Assembly: GCA_019416425.1 (NCBI GenBank)
Contig: DXXK01000072.1
Coordinates: 1-64,000, forward strand
Source of the DNA: Bacteroidales bacterium
Lineage (GTDB): Bacteria; Bacteroidota; Bacteroidia; Bacteroidales; Muribaculaceae
Direction of reading: 5' to 3'
Length of the DNA: 64,000 bases
Shown here: positions 31,951-39,907 of the stretch, in pieces
Layout of the letters: each line of letters opens with the position of its first letter
Position numbering within the stretch: position 1 is the stretch's first letter
Made by a program: the position numbers and the translations under genes
The notes under the pieces: model-generated
Database searches by the model: none
What the model saw: the letters and a program-made list of their open reading frames with translations, nothing else
What the model was told of the DNA's origin: nothing

Positions 31951-33246
31951 TTAATTCCCATCCGGCTTGTCCGGGAATTCGAAAGGAGAAAGCGCCCATT
32001 TGAAATCCTCAAACTTGCCGGGATTCTTAGGGTCATAGGTGCCTGAATACTGCGGACGGCCCTTGGCAGCTACCTCAGGAGCCACTGTCTTCAGTCCCTC
32101 CAGCACGCATCTGGCCACCTCGTACGCTCCGTATGTGCTGAAATGAGTGTTGTCCTTAAGCTCCTTAGGCTGATTCTTGTAGGTGTTGGCGGGATAGTGT
32201 ACAAACAGCTTCTTGCTTCCTTCCGTTCCCAATGCATCATAGAGGTCTCCGGTCATGTCCTGCAGATCTATCAACGGAAGATGCTCACGCGAGGCAATGT
32301 CACGGGTGGCCTGCGGAAAATCAAGATGCGTGTCCTTGACCTTGCCGTTCTCGTCGAAGAATCGACGGCGCGTGGGTGTCAGCAGTATCACCTTGGCACC
32401 CTTCTCCATACTGCGGTCAATAATCTGTTTCGTATAATATGAGAACGAGTAATACGCACCCCGGCCCGGACCCTTTTCCTTCTGGTCGTTATGAGCGAAC
32501 TCGATGAAGACATAATCGCCAGGCTTGATCTGGGTCAGCGCTTTGTCAAGACGAAGCTGTCCTACAAATGTGTCCGCGGCAAGTCCGGATTCCGCATAGT
32601 TGGCTATAGCCACACCGTCACCGAAGAAACAAGGTATCATCTGGCCCCATGAGGTATATGGCTCGCAATCGTTGTCGACCGTTGTGGAATCTCCGAACAG
32701 GAACAGTGTCACGACATCGTCCGGCGCCGGCTCGATTGTCACGGTGCGGACCTGTGGATTCTCACCGTTGAACTCCAGTGTAAGCTTATTGTCCCAAAGC
32801 AGTTTCTGCCGTTCGTTACTCTTGACCTTGACCTTGAGGTCCCCGTGGATTATGCTGTCGCGCTTGTTGACTATGAATGATTCGGTCCTCTTCTCACCTT
32901 TCCGGGTGGGTATGTTCTCTAAGAAGAGCCGTCTCGACTCTCCACGGACAGTCGTCTCCCCCGCACTCCTGTCACTGCCCAGTGTCACCGTCACCTTGTA
33001 ATTGCCGTCGGGGACAGATATGGAGAAAAAGGCAGGCTTGCCGGTCTCGACCGGAACGATATCGGTGAAATCATATCCATATCCCTTGGCATCGCTATAT
33101 GTATCGGATGGGGTAACCTTCACTGCACCGGGAAGTGTTTTCCGGCCCGGCTGGAAATCAAAAGTCTGCGCCTGTACGTCCAGCGGCATTACGGATGCTA
33201 CAGCCATCGCCGTCGCCAGTATCAGAATAAGAGTTTTCATTATCAT
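31951..33246 (-). CDS. CE12-type rhamnogalacturonan acetylesterase with N-terminal carbohydrate-binding-like domain
   Basis: This 431-residue exported esterase has a signal peptide (to about 26), a beta-rich galactose-binding-like domain (about 30-170) and an SGNH domain. The SGNH blocks are LFLFGDSTTVDNDCEPYTSW, EFAHNDQKEKGPGR and DNTHFSTYGA. The architecture is typical of Bacteroides rhamnogalacturonan acetylesterases. It is the first gene behind the operator-bearing promoter at 33272-33327, so it probably leads a transcript that runs through the tandem esterase and the rhamnose genes. A second in-frame ATG at 33240 is possible. Confidence 0.9.
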   Translation of the reverse strand: MIMKTLILILATAMAVASVMPLDVQAQTFDFQPGRKTLPGAVKVTPSDTYSDAKGYGYDFTDIVPVETGKPAFFSISVPDGNYKVTVTLGSDRSAGETTVRGESRRLFLENIPTRKGEKRTESFIVNKRDSIIHGDLKVKVKSNERQKLLWDNKLTLEFNGENPQVRTVTIEPAPDDVVTLFLFGDSTTVDNDCEPYTSWGQMIPCFFGDGVAIANYAESGLAADTFVGQLRLDKALTQIKPGDYVFIEFAHNDQKEKGPGRGAYYSFSYYTKQIIDRSMEKGAKVILLTPTRRRFFDENGKVKDTHLDFPQATRDIASREHLPLIDLQDMTGDLYDALGTEGSKKLFVHYPANTYKNQPKELKDNTHFSTYGAYEVARCVLEGLKTVAPEVAAKGRPQYSGTYDPKNPGKFEDFKWALSPFEFPDKPDGN

Positions 33247-33271
33247 GGTTTGAGGTCAGTAAATTCTTGGC

Positions 33272-33327
33272 CAAAATTAGACAAATTTAATGAAGGAGGG
33301 TGAAAAATTTTTAACCAAGTAGGGGTG
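33272..33327 (-). promoter_or_regulatory. Promoter of the esterase-rhamnose operon with putative regulator site
   Basis: TTTAACCAAGTAGGGGTG (plus strand, 33310-33327) shares 15 of 18 bases with the element before susC. Reading on the minus strand, 30 nt separate it from the -7 box TAATTTTG (33279-33272), the same distance as at susC. A second exact -7 match, TAAATTTG, lies at 33289-33282. The start codon at 33246 is 25 nt downstream. Confidence 0.65.
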
Positions 33328-33339
33328 AAATTTAGCCAA

Positions 33340-33390
33340 ACCCCTCAAAAAGCCTTGAAACACCGATAATAGCGTTCAAATATCACCCCT
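33340..33390. promoter_or_regulatory. Additional ACCCCT half-sites upstream of the esterase operon
   Basis: Beyond the main element, ACCCCT occurs at 33340-33345, inverted relative to AGGGGT at 33321-33326, and CACCCCT occurs at 33384-33390 followed by GCCGG. They resemble the conserved half of the 18-bp site and could be secondary regulator contacts. The match is short and may be chance. Confidence 0.3.
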
Positions 33391-33408
33391 GCCGGATACT
33401 TGTCGCAA

Positions 33409-35721
33409 TTAATAAATCAAGATTTGATCCAGGACTATCCCTTCGGTCAAGGGAACAATCTGCAGGATATGCCCCTTCTCGTCATTCGGAATTGAGACTC
33501 TACGAACCGCCTGGTTACGGAGCACGTTATGTTTCCATTCCTCGCTGCGGCCTTTCGTCTCATAATGGATGGAATCAGCGACAGTATGTCCGTCAAGAGT
33601 CAAAGCAAATACCAATCCTTGCGGTTCAACAGGATGGTTTGGCATAAACCGCACGTCCACAATCAATGAATCCCTGCCGGTTACAGCGGGAATATGAACC
33701 GACACGGACTCATTCCGCTTCAAAGCCACAGCTCCTGCCTCATAGCCCAGACCGGGAACAGGATCGAACAAACCCTGGACCTCACGGCCATTCCACTTAT
33801 GCAGGAAACCATGATTCCGGGTCAAGGCCGTGCTGTCCTCCCGATGTTCCACACTATTGAACACCGCCAGTCTACGTGGCTGATAATCCATAATACGATC
33901 CCATTTGCCATTGTTGTGGAATCCTCTTTTATATCTGTCCGTCATGGCCACGATGCTGTCGAAGGCTGCATCGCTTCTGCTCCATGCCTCCAGCCCATGC
34001 CGGGCCTTCAGGGCTGAAGTCATCTTAAGACTCATCTGACACGCGGCCTGGACAGGATATTTTACCAATTGATAATATGTATCCTTCCGCTTCTCGGGAA
34101 TCGAATCCCATATCCGCTCCACAATGTCCGAGATGACATTATACTCGTTCTCACGCATATTGATTGAATCGAGATTCCACGACAGGTCACGTACTGTGTT
34201 CCAGTATGCCCGGTCGGGTTCCTCGGTCCGCGTGCCACCCATGAACTCAGGTTTGCGGATATACGCCAGCCTGTAATGACCGTTCATGACCGTCAGCAAT
34301 TCCCTGGCTGCCGATTCACCGAACTCCCTCGCAAGGAATGCCTCCAGATGCAGTCCCACCCCTTGTCGCTCAACCTTATCGATGGCCCATGCCATATCCA
34401 TGAACAGTTCGATCTGGTACTCGGCCGGCTTGATGTCGCCTACATTCAGAATCCAGATGTCACGGATTCCCTTGTCATAAGCAAGCTTCATCTGCTGATA
34501 CATCAGGTATGGACTGAACGTTCCAAGCCACAGGAAATCATGTGGACGGCCCCAGTACGACACGTGGTAATATATGCCGTTGCCACCTTTGCGCTTGGCC
34601 TCGGCCTCGGTAGGGAAATGCCGGATATATCCATAATTGTCATCGCACCACATCAAAGTGACATCCTCCGGGACTTTCAGACCGGCGTTGTAGATGTCCA
34701 GGACCTCCTTATAAGGAATGAATACCTGCGGCACCTGGGTCACGTCGGGATTCACATATCTGGACAATAGCTCGCGCTGGTCGCGGAATACCGTATCCAG
34801 CACCCTCTTCTGCTCCTCCACTGTCTTGGCTCCGTTCATGGCTCCGTCATGCACGCCGCGCATTCCGATGGTATACAGCATCTCCTGACCGGCTACATCT
34901 CGTACACGACGCTCCCAGAAATCGTATACCCCCTCCTTATTATTCACATAGTCGTATTCTCCCTTGCCACGTCTTGACCATTCGCCGGCGGCGTTACATG
35001 CCATCGGCTCGCAGTGGGAACTTCCTACGTATATTCCATATTTCTCCGCGACCTCACGGTTTCCGGGAGTCAGGAAGAACGGCAACGAACATTCGTGCAT
35101 AGGCGGCCAATAGGTGTTGGCGCGCAACCTCAACAGCAATTCGAAAATACGGGCTGTCGTCTTCGGTCCGATGTGTCCCTTGATATCCGAAGGTTCATAG
35201 GTCTTTGAACTCCATGGCATCAACCCCCAATCCTCGTCATTGATGAATACGCCCCTGTATCTCACGGATGGACTTTCCTCTTGAACATATCCCTCGCTCA
35301 GCTCAAACTGTTCCATAGGCTCCGGCACAGCATCGGCCCACCACTCCCAGGGCGACACTCCGATCAGTCTTGAAATCTCCAGCACTCCAAATGCCGCGCC
35401 ATGACTGTCATGGCCAGTCACCGTCAATGTTCCGTACCCGTCGACCTCAAGCCTGAAACCTTCGCGCTTCCTGACTTTTTCAGGATCGATCTCAACCTTG
35501 ACAGCGGCATCCGACTCCACCACATGCACGGCATTGCCGAAAACCTGTGCCATATCGCCGCTGAGCATCTGGACAGAGGTGGACAGCACCGACCTCGCAT
35601 CACGGGGATATGAGACAGCCACATCCTCTCCTTTCTGTATCCTGAACGGCTTTGCGGCAGCATCACTGCAATACGTCAGACCCATCAATACAAGAAATAC
35701 CAATACAATCGTTCTATTCAC
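33409..35721 (-). CDS. GH115 alpha-glucuronidase family protein
   Basis: GH115 enzymes remove (4-O-methyl-)glucuronic acid from branched polysaccharides, classically glucuronoxylan. This 770-residue exported protein (signal peptide to about 23) shows a typical order of family blocks: RGVFINDEDWGLMPW near 155, LLRLRANTYWPPMHECS, GIYVGSSHCEPM, TIGMRGVHDGAMNG, MWCDDNYGYIRHFP and HVSYWGRPHDFLWL. It is somewhat short because the last C-terminal domain is reduced. It has a very good promoter of its own (35776-35746) and heads the locus 162 bp before the esterase promoter. Its place in a rhamnogalacturonan locus suggests a glucuronic-acid-decorated side chain as target, which is inference. Confidence 0.9.
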   Translation of the reverse strand: MNRTIVLVFLVLMGLTYCSDAAAKPFRIQKGEDVAVSYPRDARSVLSTSVQMLSGDMAQVFGNAVHVVESDAAVKVEIDPEKVRKREGFRLEVDGYGTLTVTGHDSHGAAFGVLEISRLIGVSPWEWWADAVPEPMEQFELSEGYVQEESPSVRYRGVFINDEDWGLMPWSSKTYEPSDIKGHIGPKTTARIFELLLRLRANTYWPPMHECSLPFFLTPGNREVAEKYGIYVGSSHCEPMACNAAGEWSRRGKGEYDYVNNKEGVYDFWERRVRDVAGQEMLYTIGMRGVHDGAMNGAKTVEEQKRVLDTVFRDQRELLSRYVNPDVTQVPQVFIPYKEVLDIYNAGLKVPEDVTLMWCDDNYGYIRHFPTEAEAKRKGGNGIYYHVSYWGRPHDFLWLGTFSPYLMYQQMKLAYDKGIRDIWILNVGDIKPAEYQIELFMDMAWAIDKVERQGVGLHLEAFLAREFGESAARELLTVMNGHYRLAYIRKPEFMGGTRTEEPDRAYWNTVRDLSWNLDSINMRENEYNVISDIVERIWDSIPEKRKDTYYQLVKYPVQAACQMSLKMTSALKARHGLEAWSRSDAAFDSIVAMTDRYKRGFHNNGKWDRIMDYQPRRLAVFNSVEHREDSTALTRNHGFLHKWNGREVQGLFDPVPGLGYEAGAVALKRNESVSVHIPAVTGRDSLIVDVRFMPNHPVEPQGLVFALTLDGHTVADSIHYETKGRSEEWKHNVLRNQAVRRVSIPNDEKGHILQIVPLTEGIVLDQILIY

Positions 35722-35745
35722 AATACTTAAGTAAGGTTACAGCTA

Positions 35746-35776
35746 CAAAAATAGCAAATCATCCCGACAATTCAAA
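35746..35776 (-). promoter_or_regulatory. Promoter of the GH115 gene
   Basis: On the minus strand TTTG (35776-35773), 19 nt, then TATTTTTG (35753-35746) matches the Bacteroidota consensus exactly. The ATG follows at 35721. No copy of the 18-bp PUL element lies here, so this gene may be expressed independently of the other PUL genes. Confidence 0.65.
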
Positions 35777-35828
35777 TTAATTATGCAAAATATTGATGAA
35801 ACATGTCGATGATTTGCCTGTCATGTAT

Positions 35829-35836
35829 TAACTTTG
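35829..35836 (+). promoter_or_regulatory. -7 box for the DUF4861 gene
   Basis: TAACTTTG is an exact TAnnTTTG match, 34 bp before the ATG at 35871. No convincing -33 box lies at the usual distance, so activation by a regulator is possible. The region 35722-35870 holds this box and the divergent GH115 promoter. Confidence 0.45.
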
Positions 35837-35870
35837 CGCATCATTTTAAACGATTTAAATTTTCAGTACC

Positions 35871-36815
35871 ATGTTTAAGCGAATAGCCAGTCTTATAGTG
35901 CTGCTGTGTGCCGTAGGCTACGCCGTCGCGGAGAGAATAGATTCATCCAGGGAGCCGGAATGTCTGTCCGACAGCCTCGCAACCGATGCTTACATAAAGC
36001 TGTACGACCATCATGGCAAGCATCCCCGTATAGTGTCGATTACATATCCCGGCGATGCAAACCTGCTTGACATGTACAACAGCATATACGGACATGGAGC
36101 CGTCATCGAGAATCCCTGGGTGGCATACCGTGTATACATGGACAACCGCCAGAGCCTCGACCTATACGTCAAGTCAACGCCCCGGGTGGAACTTGACGTC
36201 ACAGGCTTCTACACCACGCCGGAGCAGATGCAGCAAGGATATGGCTGCGATGTGCTGTGGGCAGGCAAGTCCATAGCAGCCGGCTCGTTCAGAGGCTATC
36301 GGAACGGAACCCCGCTAACCATCGACACCGTCGCTTCGCGCACCCAGACCGTGATCAGCCCCTCTGAAATAGAGGTATCCGACAAGGACTGGATCTTCAA
36401 TGGACATCCCATCCAGATGACACAACGCTACAGCGTCAAGCCCAGCACACGCGACCTGTTTGTCGAAATCGAACTGAAGGGGTACAAACCCGGGGATGTG
36501 TTCGCTACAGGAATCCAGAAACTGGAGAGCGATAACAAGGGATTCATACTCCCCACCGGTGTAGCCGGATCATGGGGCTGCAACGTGCCGGACAAGAACC
36601 ATCCCGAGCTGGTGGAACAGGTGGGACTCGGCATAGTCGTCAATCCCGAGAACATAGTCAGGACCCTGGAGGATGAGTTGAACTATCTTGTCCTTGTGAA
36701 ACCGGACAATGAGGGCAAGATCCGCTACCGTGTCGTGGCGGCAGGCGACCGCGAACAGTCAGGATTCAAATCGGCCGACGCATGGCTGAAACATGTCAAG
36801 GCCATTCGGTATTGA
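35871..36815 (+). CDS. Exported DUF4861-family protein
   Basis: This 314-residue protein has a signal peptide (about 1-21, SLIVLLCAVGYAVA) and a beta-rich body. It resembles the DUF4861 family of Bacteroidota, which is often found in pectin-related loci. The blocks IENPWVAYRVYMDNRQSLDL and YGCDVLWAGKSIAAGSFRGY look family-specific. It is divergent from the GH115 gene and so probably belongs to the same polysaccharide locus. The activity is unknown. The fold is reminiscent of aldose-epimerase-like or sugar-binding jelly rolls, which is speculation. Confidence 0.75.
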   Translation: MFKRIASLIVLLCAVGYAVAERIDSSREPECLSDSLATDAYIKLYDHHGKHPRIVSITYPGDANLLDMYNSIYGHGAVIENPWVAYRVYMDNRQSLDLYVKSTPRVELDVTGFYTTPEQMQQGYGCDVLWAGKSIAAGSFRGYRNGTPLTIDTVASRTQTVISPSEIEVSDKDWIFNGHPIQMTQRYSVKPSTRDLFVEIELKGYKPGDVFATGIQKLESDNKGFILPTGVAGSWGCNVPDKNHPELVEQVGLGIVVNPENIVRTLEDELNYLVLVKPDNEGKIRYRVVAAGDREQSGFKSADAWLKHVKAIRY

Positions 36816-36911
36816 TTTCCCTCCAAGTGGTGCTTTCAACCCTGATTCCGACTTGAATTCAGCCTATTCTCACAGCGCTGCAGTGAATTTGCGCTACATT
36901 TGAGGATTTTG

Positions 36912-36943
36912 TTTGCGTATTCAATGATTTTTTGCTAATTTTG
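36912..36943 (+). promoter_or_regulatory. Promoter of bamD-rpoZ
   Basis: TTTG (36912-36915), 20 nt, then TAATTTTG (36936-36943) matches the Bacteroidota consensus exactly. The ATG of bamD is at 36967, giving a short leader. The remainder of the 36816-36960 gap shows nothing else I can name. Confidence 0.7.
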
Positions 36944-36966
36944 CAGTTCAAAGCGACCAATTGGAA

Positions 36967-37776
36967 ATGCGCAATTTATTAAAGACCCTACCCCTGCTGG
37001 CATGTATTGCCCTGCTCGCGTCATGTACCGAATTTACCAAAGTCATGAAGAGCCGCGACGCGGACTATAAATTCGAATATGCGAAGCGAGCCTACGATGC
37101 AAAAAAATACATGCAGGCATATCAGATTCTGACCGAAATCTACACACCCCTCCGAGGCACAGCCAACGGAGAGGAAGCGTTGTTCTTACTCGCCATGTCC
37201 TGTTTCCAGAACAAGGACTACGAGAATGCCGCCGCGTACTATAAGACTTACTACACCCGCTATCCGAAAGGCAAGTTCGCCGAACTTTCCCGTTATTATT
37301 CCGGATATGGCTATTACCTTGACTCCCCCGACCCCCAGCTGGACCAGACCTACACCATCAAGGCCATCGAGGAACTCAAGGATTTTCTGGAATTCTTTCC
37401 CAACAGCGAGAAAGTACCCGAGGCACGCGAGGCAATCTTCGAGATGCAGGACAAGCTGACACTGAAGGAACTCCAGAACGCGCAGCTGTACTATAACCTC
37501 GGCAACTTCATGGGCAACAACTACCGTTCCGCCATTATAGTCAGCGAGAACGCCCTTAAGAATTACCCCTTCTCAAAATACAAGGAGGATTTCGAGTTCC
37601 TGATTCTCAAGTCGAAATTCCAGGAGGCACGTCAGAGTGTCGCCGAGAAAATGGCCGACCGTTACCGTGATGTGGTCGATGAATACTACTCGTTCGTCAA
37701 CAACTATCCCGAATCCAAGAACCTGAAGGAAGCAGAAACCATATTCCGCATCGCTGAGAAGCATGCCTCAAAATAA
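36967..37776 (+). CDS. bamD: Outer-membrane assembly lipoprotein BamD
   Basis: BamD is the essential TPR lipoprotein of the BAM complex that inserts beta-barrel proteins. This 269-residue protein has a lipobox ending at the Cys in LLASC (about residue 20) and five TPR-like helix pairs, including AKRAYDAKKYMQAYQIL, AMSCFQNKDYENAAAYYKTY and LGNFMGNNYRSAIIVSENAL. Length and the adjacent rpoZ match the usual Bacteroidales arrangement. The in-frame TTG at 36961 is less likely than ATG 36967 as start, because the ATG gives a compact signal peptide. Confidence 0.93.
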   Translation: MRNLLKTLPLLACIALLASCTEFTKVMKSRDADYKFEYAKRAYDAKKYMQAYQILTEIYTPLRGTANGEEALFLLAMSCFQNKDYENAAAYYKTYYTRYPKGKFAELSRYYSGYGYYLDSPDPQLDQTYTIKAIEELKDFLEFFPNSEKVPEAREAIFEMQDKLTLKELQNAQLYYNLGNFMGNNYRSAIIVSENALKNYPFSKYKEDFEFLILKSKFQEARQSVAEKMADRYRDVVDEYYSFVNNYPESKNLKEAETIFRIAEKHASK

Positions 37777-37805
37777 AAGCAAACTCATAAATCATAATAG
37801 AACTT

Positions 37806-38153
37806 ATGGATTATAAGAAGACAAACGCCCCGCTCAACACGGTGACCCGCGACATGATCGCCCTGGCCGAGCAGACCGGCAACGTATACGAGACCGTCTG
37901 CGTTATCGGCAAACGCTCCAACCAGATTGCCGCCGACCTCAAGAAGGAGCTGGAGAAGAAACTGCAGGAGTTCGCCAGCACCGACAACCTGGAGGAGGTA
38001 TCGGAAAACCGCGAGCAGATCGAGATTTCACGTTTCTACGAGAAACTCCCGAAGCCGACCCTGATCGCCACACAGGAATACATCGAGCATAAACTGTATT
38101 TCTCAATACCGACCAAGGACCGCTCGCTGCGTGATGACGATGTGCGCCGATAA
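37806..38153 (+). CDS. rpoZ: RNA polymerase omega subunit
   Basis: Omega assists folding and assembly of RNA polymerase by binding beta-prime. The 115-residue protein shows the Bacteroidota form: NTVTRDMIALAEQTGNVYET at the N-terminus, then SKRSNQIA-like KRSNQIAADLKKELEKKL, and the lineage-specific tail REQIEISRFYEKLPKPTLIA. It lies 29 bp after bamD and is followed by a strong terminator, so the two genes form one operon. Confidence 0.9.
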   Translation: MDYKKTNAPLNTVTRDMIALAEQTGNVYETVCVIGKRSNQIAADLKKELEKKLQEFASTDNLEEVSENREQIEISRFYEKLPKPTLIATQEYIEHKLYFSIPTKDRSLRDDDVRR

Positions 38154-38172
38154 CTATAAGTAAATGATAAGC

Positions 38173-38202
38173 AATGCCGCAGGCCTTCCGGTCCGCGGCA
38201 TT
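38173..38202 (+). terminator. Intrinsic terminator of bamD-rpoZ
   Basis: AATGCCGC (38173-38180) pairs with GCGGCATT (38195-38202), extended by AGGCC/GGTCC with one wobble and a TTCC loop. It is followed by TTG. The stem is GC-rich and stable. Confidence 0.75.
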
Positions 38203-38204
38203 TT

Positions 38205-38212
38205 GTAATATT
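38205..38212 (+). promoter_or_regulatory. -7-like box directly before the ATP-grasp gene
   Basis: TAATATTG differs from TAnnTTTG at one position and ends 4 nt before the ATG at 38217. Transcription would start at or within the start codon, giving a leaderless mRNA. The box lies right after the rpoZ terminator. Confidence 0.4.
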
Positions 38213-38216
38213 GTCC

Positions 38217-39167
38217 ATGCCGCGTCTACTGATATATAACCCAGAAACCGACTACGCCCTCGCCTCCGGATCCGCCAACTACACTCCTCCCCGCTCCATC
38301 ATGAAGATGCGTGCCGACAATGCGCTGTTGCCTTTGGCTTACGCACGGACCGATGATGCGATCCTGCTGCTGGACCGTACGGATGTCGGAGACTGTTCTA
38401 TTCCGGTACTTAATCCTGACGATCCGGCAGACTGGTCACGTTATACAGCTTCACCGTGGGGTTGGAACCATCAGATTGCCCGTTTTCTGACCGTTCATTG
38501 TCCAGGTATCAAGGGCATTCCCTCCATCGACACTATCAATACCATACGAGAACTGTCACACCGCCGCACCACAATACAGTTCCTGCGGCAAATCAACACT
38601 CCCGAAATAGAGCTACCTGCTGAATACGTTTCCACGGAAGAGGCCTTGACCCGCTACGACCGGGGACGCACGCTGTTCTTCAAGGCTCCATGGAGCAGTT
38701 CCGGACGTGGAATCCTCTATACTGCCGATACAGACAGAATCCAGACCGAGCAATGGCTGCGCGGCACAATCCGTACGCAAGGCTCCGTAATGGCCGAGCC
38801 CGCATATCAGAAGATTATGGACTGCGCCACGGAATGGCAGATCGACAAGGGCAAAGTCAGATTCTTAGGCGTGTCCGTCTTCGAAGCTTCCACACGTGGC
38901 AAATATCACCGCAACATCCAGGATAAACAAGCCGTCCTATGGGACAGGATTCCCGGAATGAATACACAACTGATTGAATCCCAACGAATGGCCATACAGA
39001 ACGTACTGACAGATGGTTATGAAGGTCCTCTTGGGATAGATATGCTTGTGACGTCGCAAGGCATCATCCATCCCTGCGTGGAAATCAACCTGCGCAACAC
39101 AATGGGTTCCATCCTGATACATCCTGAGGACCGTTCACTTGTTGCAAAATTCCCAATGTTGTTTTAA
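38217..39167 (+). CDS. Uncharacterised ATP-grasp-like protein
   Basis: This 316-residue soluble protein is of unknown function. The C-terminal two thirds look like an ATP-grasp fold. FKAPWSSSGRGI (155-166) resembles the glycine-rich ATP loop, and GPLGIDML followed by HPCVEINLRNTMGS (285-298) resembles the Mg-binding Glu-x-Asn strand. The N-terminal motif NPETDYALASGS(A)NYTPP is distinctive and I have no named family for it. ATP-grasp enzymes join a carboxylate to an amine or thiol, or act as phosphate-transfer enzymes, so a ligase role is likely but the substrate is unknown. It stands between rpoZ and the DUF2520 gene. ATG 38217 is preferred over TTG 38211. Confidence 0.7.
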   Translation: MPRLLIYNPETDYALASGSANYTPPRSIMKMRADNALLPLAYARTDDAILLLDRTDVGDCSIPVLNPDDPADWSRYTASPWGWNHQIARFLTVHCPGIKGIPSIDTINTIRELSHRRTTIQFLRQINTPEIELPAEYVSTEEALTRYDRGRTLFFKAPWSSSGRGILYTADTDRIQTEQWLRGTIRTQGSVMAEPAYQKIMDCATEWQIDKGKVRFLGVSVFEASTRGKYHRNIQDKQAVLWDRIPGMNTQLIESQRMAIQNVLTDGYEGPLGIDMLVTSQGIIHPCVEINLRNTMGSILIHPEDRSLVAKFPMLF

Positions 39168-39172
39168 TTTTG
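39142..39172 (+). promoter_or_regulatory. Promoter of the DUF2520 gene, predicted leaderless
   Basis: TTG (39142-39144), 20 nt, then TAATTTTG (39165-39172). The -7 box includes the TAA stop codon of the upstream gene and ends 4 nt before the ATG at 39177, so the transcript should begin at about the start codon. Confidence 0.55.
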
Positions 39173-39176
39173 TATT

Positions 39177-39899
39177 ATGAGACGACCCACAGTAGCAATC
39201 ATAGGCCGTGGCAACGTAGCCACTCATCTACACACGGCATTAACGCCGGGCGCGGATGTAAACATGGCCAATCCACATACATTCGAAGGAATGCCGGAAC
39301 ATCCTGACATCACCTTGATCAGCGTATCGGACACCGCCATCAGGGAAGTAGCCGAACGGCTTCGCGAGCACGAATGCGGTATCCTGGCACATACGTCAGG
39401 CTCCACCTCCATCGATGTTCTGGATGGCTGCTCCCCTACAATCGGAGTGTTTTATCCATTGCAGACCTTCTCCAAGGATGTTCCGTTGGATTACAGCGAG
39501 ATACCCTTCTTCATCGAGGCCTCGTCCATCGAAGCTGAGAATGTCCTTACGCAGCTGGCCCGGACCGTCAGCACATATGTGTACCATGCCGGTTCCGACC
39601 GTCGGCGCGGACTGCACATAGCATCGGTATTCGCCTGCAATTTCGTCAACCACATGTGGAGCATAGCCGACCAACTGCTGTATGAGCAGGACCTGGACAT
39701 CACTGTCCTGAAGCCACTCATTCAGGAAACCCTGCGTAAAGCCATGGTCAACCCTCCGTGCACAGTACAGACAGGTCCGGCGGTACGGGGTGACCGGAAT
39801 ACGATGGAGAAGCATCTCCGGATGCTGACTGACAAACCGGAAATCCAGAGACTCTACGAGGAGATATCGACTTCAATCTATAACAACCGAATCAAATAA
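39177..39899 (+). CDS. Rossmann-fold and DUF2520 domain protein
   Basis: This 240-residue protein joins an N-terminal NAD(P)-binding Rossmann domain (VAIIGRGNVATHL, residues 6-18) to a helical DUF2520 domain (about 120-240, including ASVFACNFVNHMWSIA). It resembles 6-phosphogluconate-dehydrogenase-like reductases related to ProC or ketopantoate reductase. The substrate is unknown. Its neighbours kdsC and maf follow at short distances, which matches a common order in Bacteroidales. The gene overlaps nothing and has its own promoter. Confidence 0.82.
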   Translation: MRRPTVAIIGRGNVATHLHTALTPGADVNMANPHTFEGMPEHPDITLISVSDTAIREVAERLREHECGILAHTSGSTSIDVLDGCSPTIGVFYPLQTFSKDVPLDYSEIPFFIEASSIEAENVLTQLARTVSTYVYHAGSDRRRGLHIASVFACNFVNHMWSIADQLLYEQDLDITVLKPLIQETLRKAMVNPPCTVQTGPAVRGDRNTMEKHLRMLTDKPEIQRLYEEISTSIYNNRIK

Positions 39900-39907
39900 T
39901 CAACCAT

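Noticed and set aside
36816..36911. Possible gene or RNA in the gap after the DUF4861 gene
   Set aside because: No open frame with a start signal, no hairpin with a T-run, and no conserved RNA motif seen.
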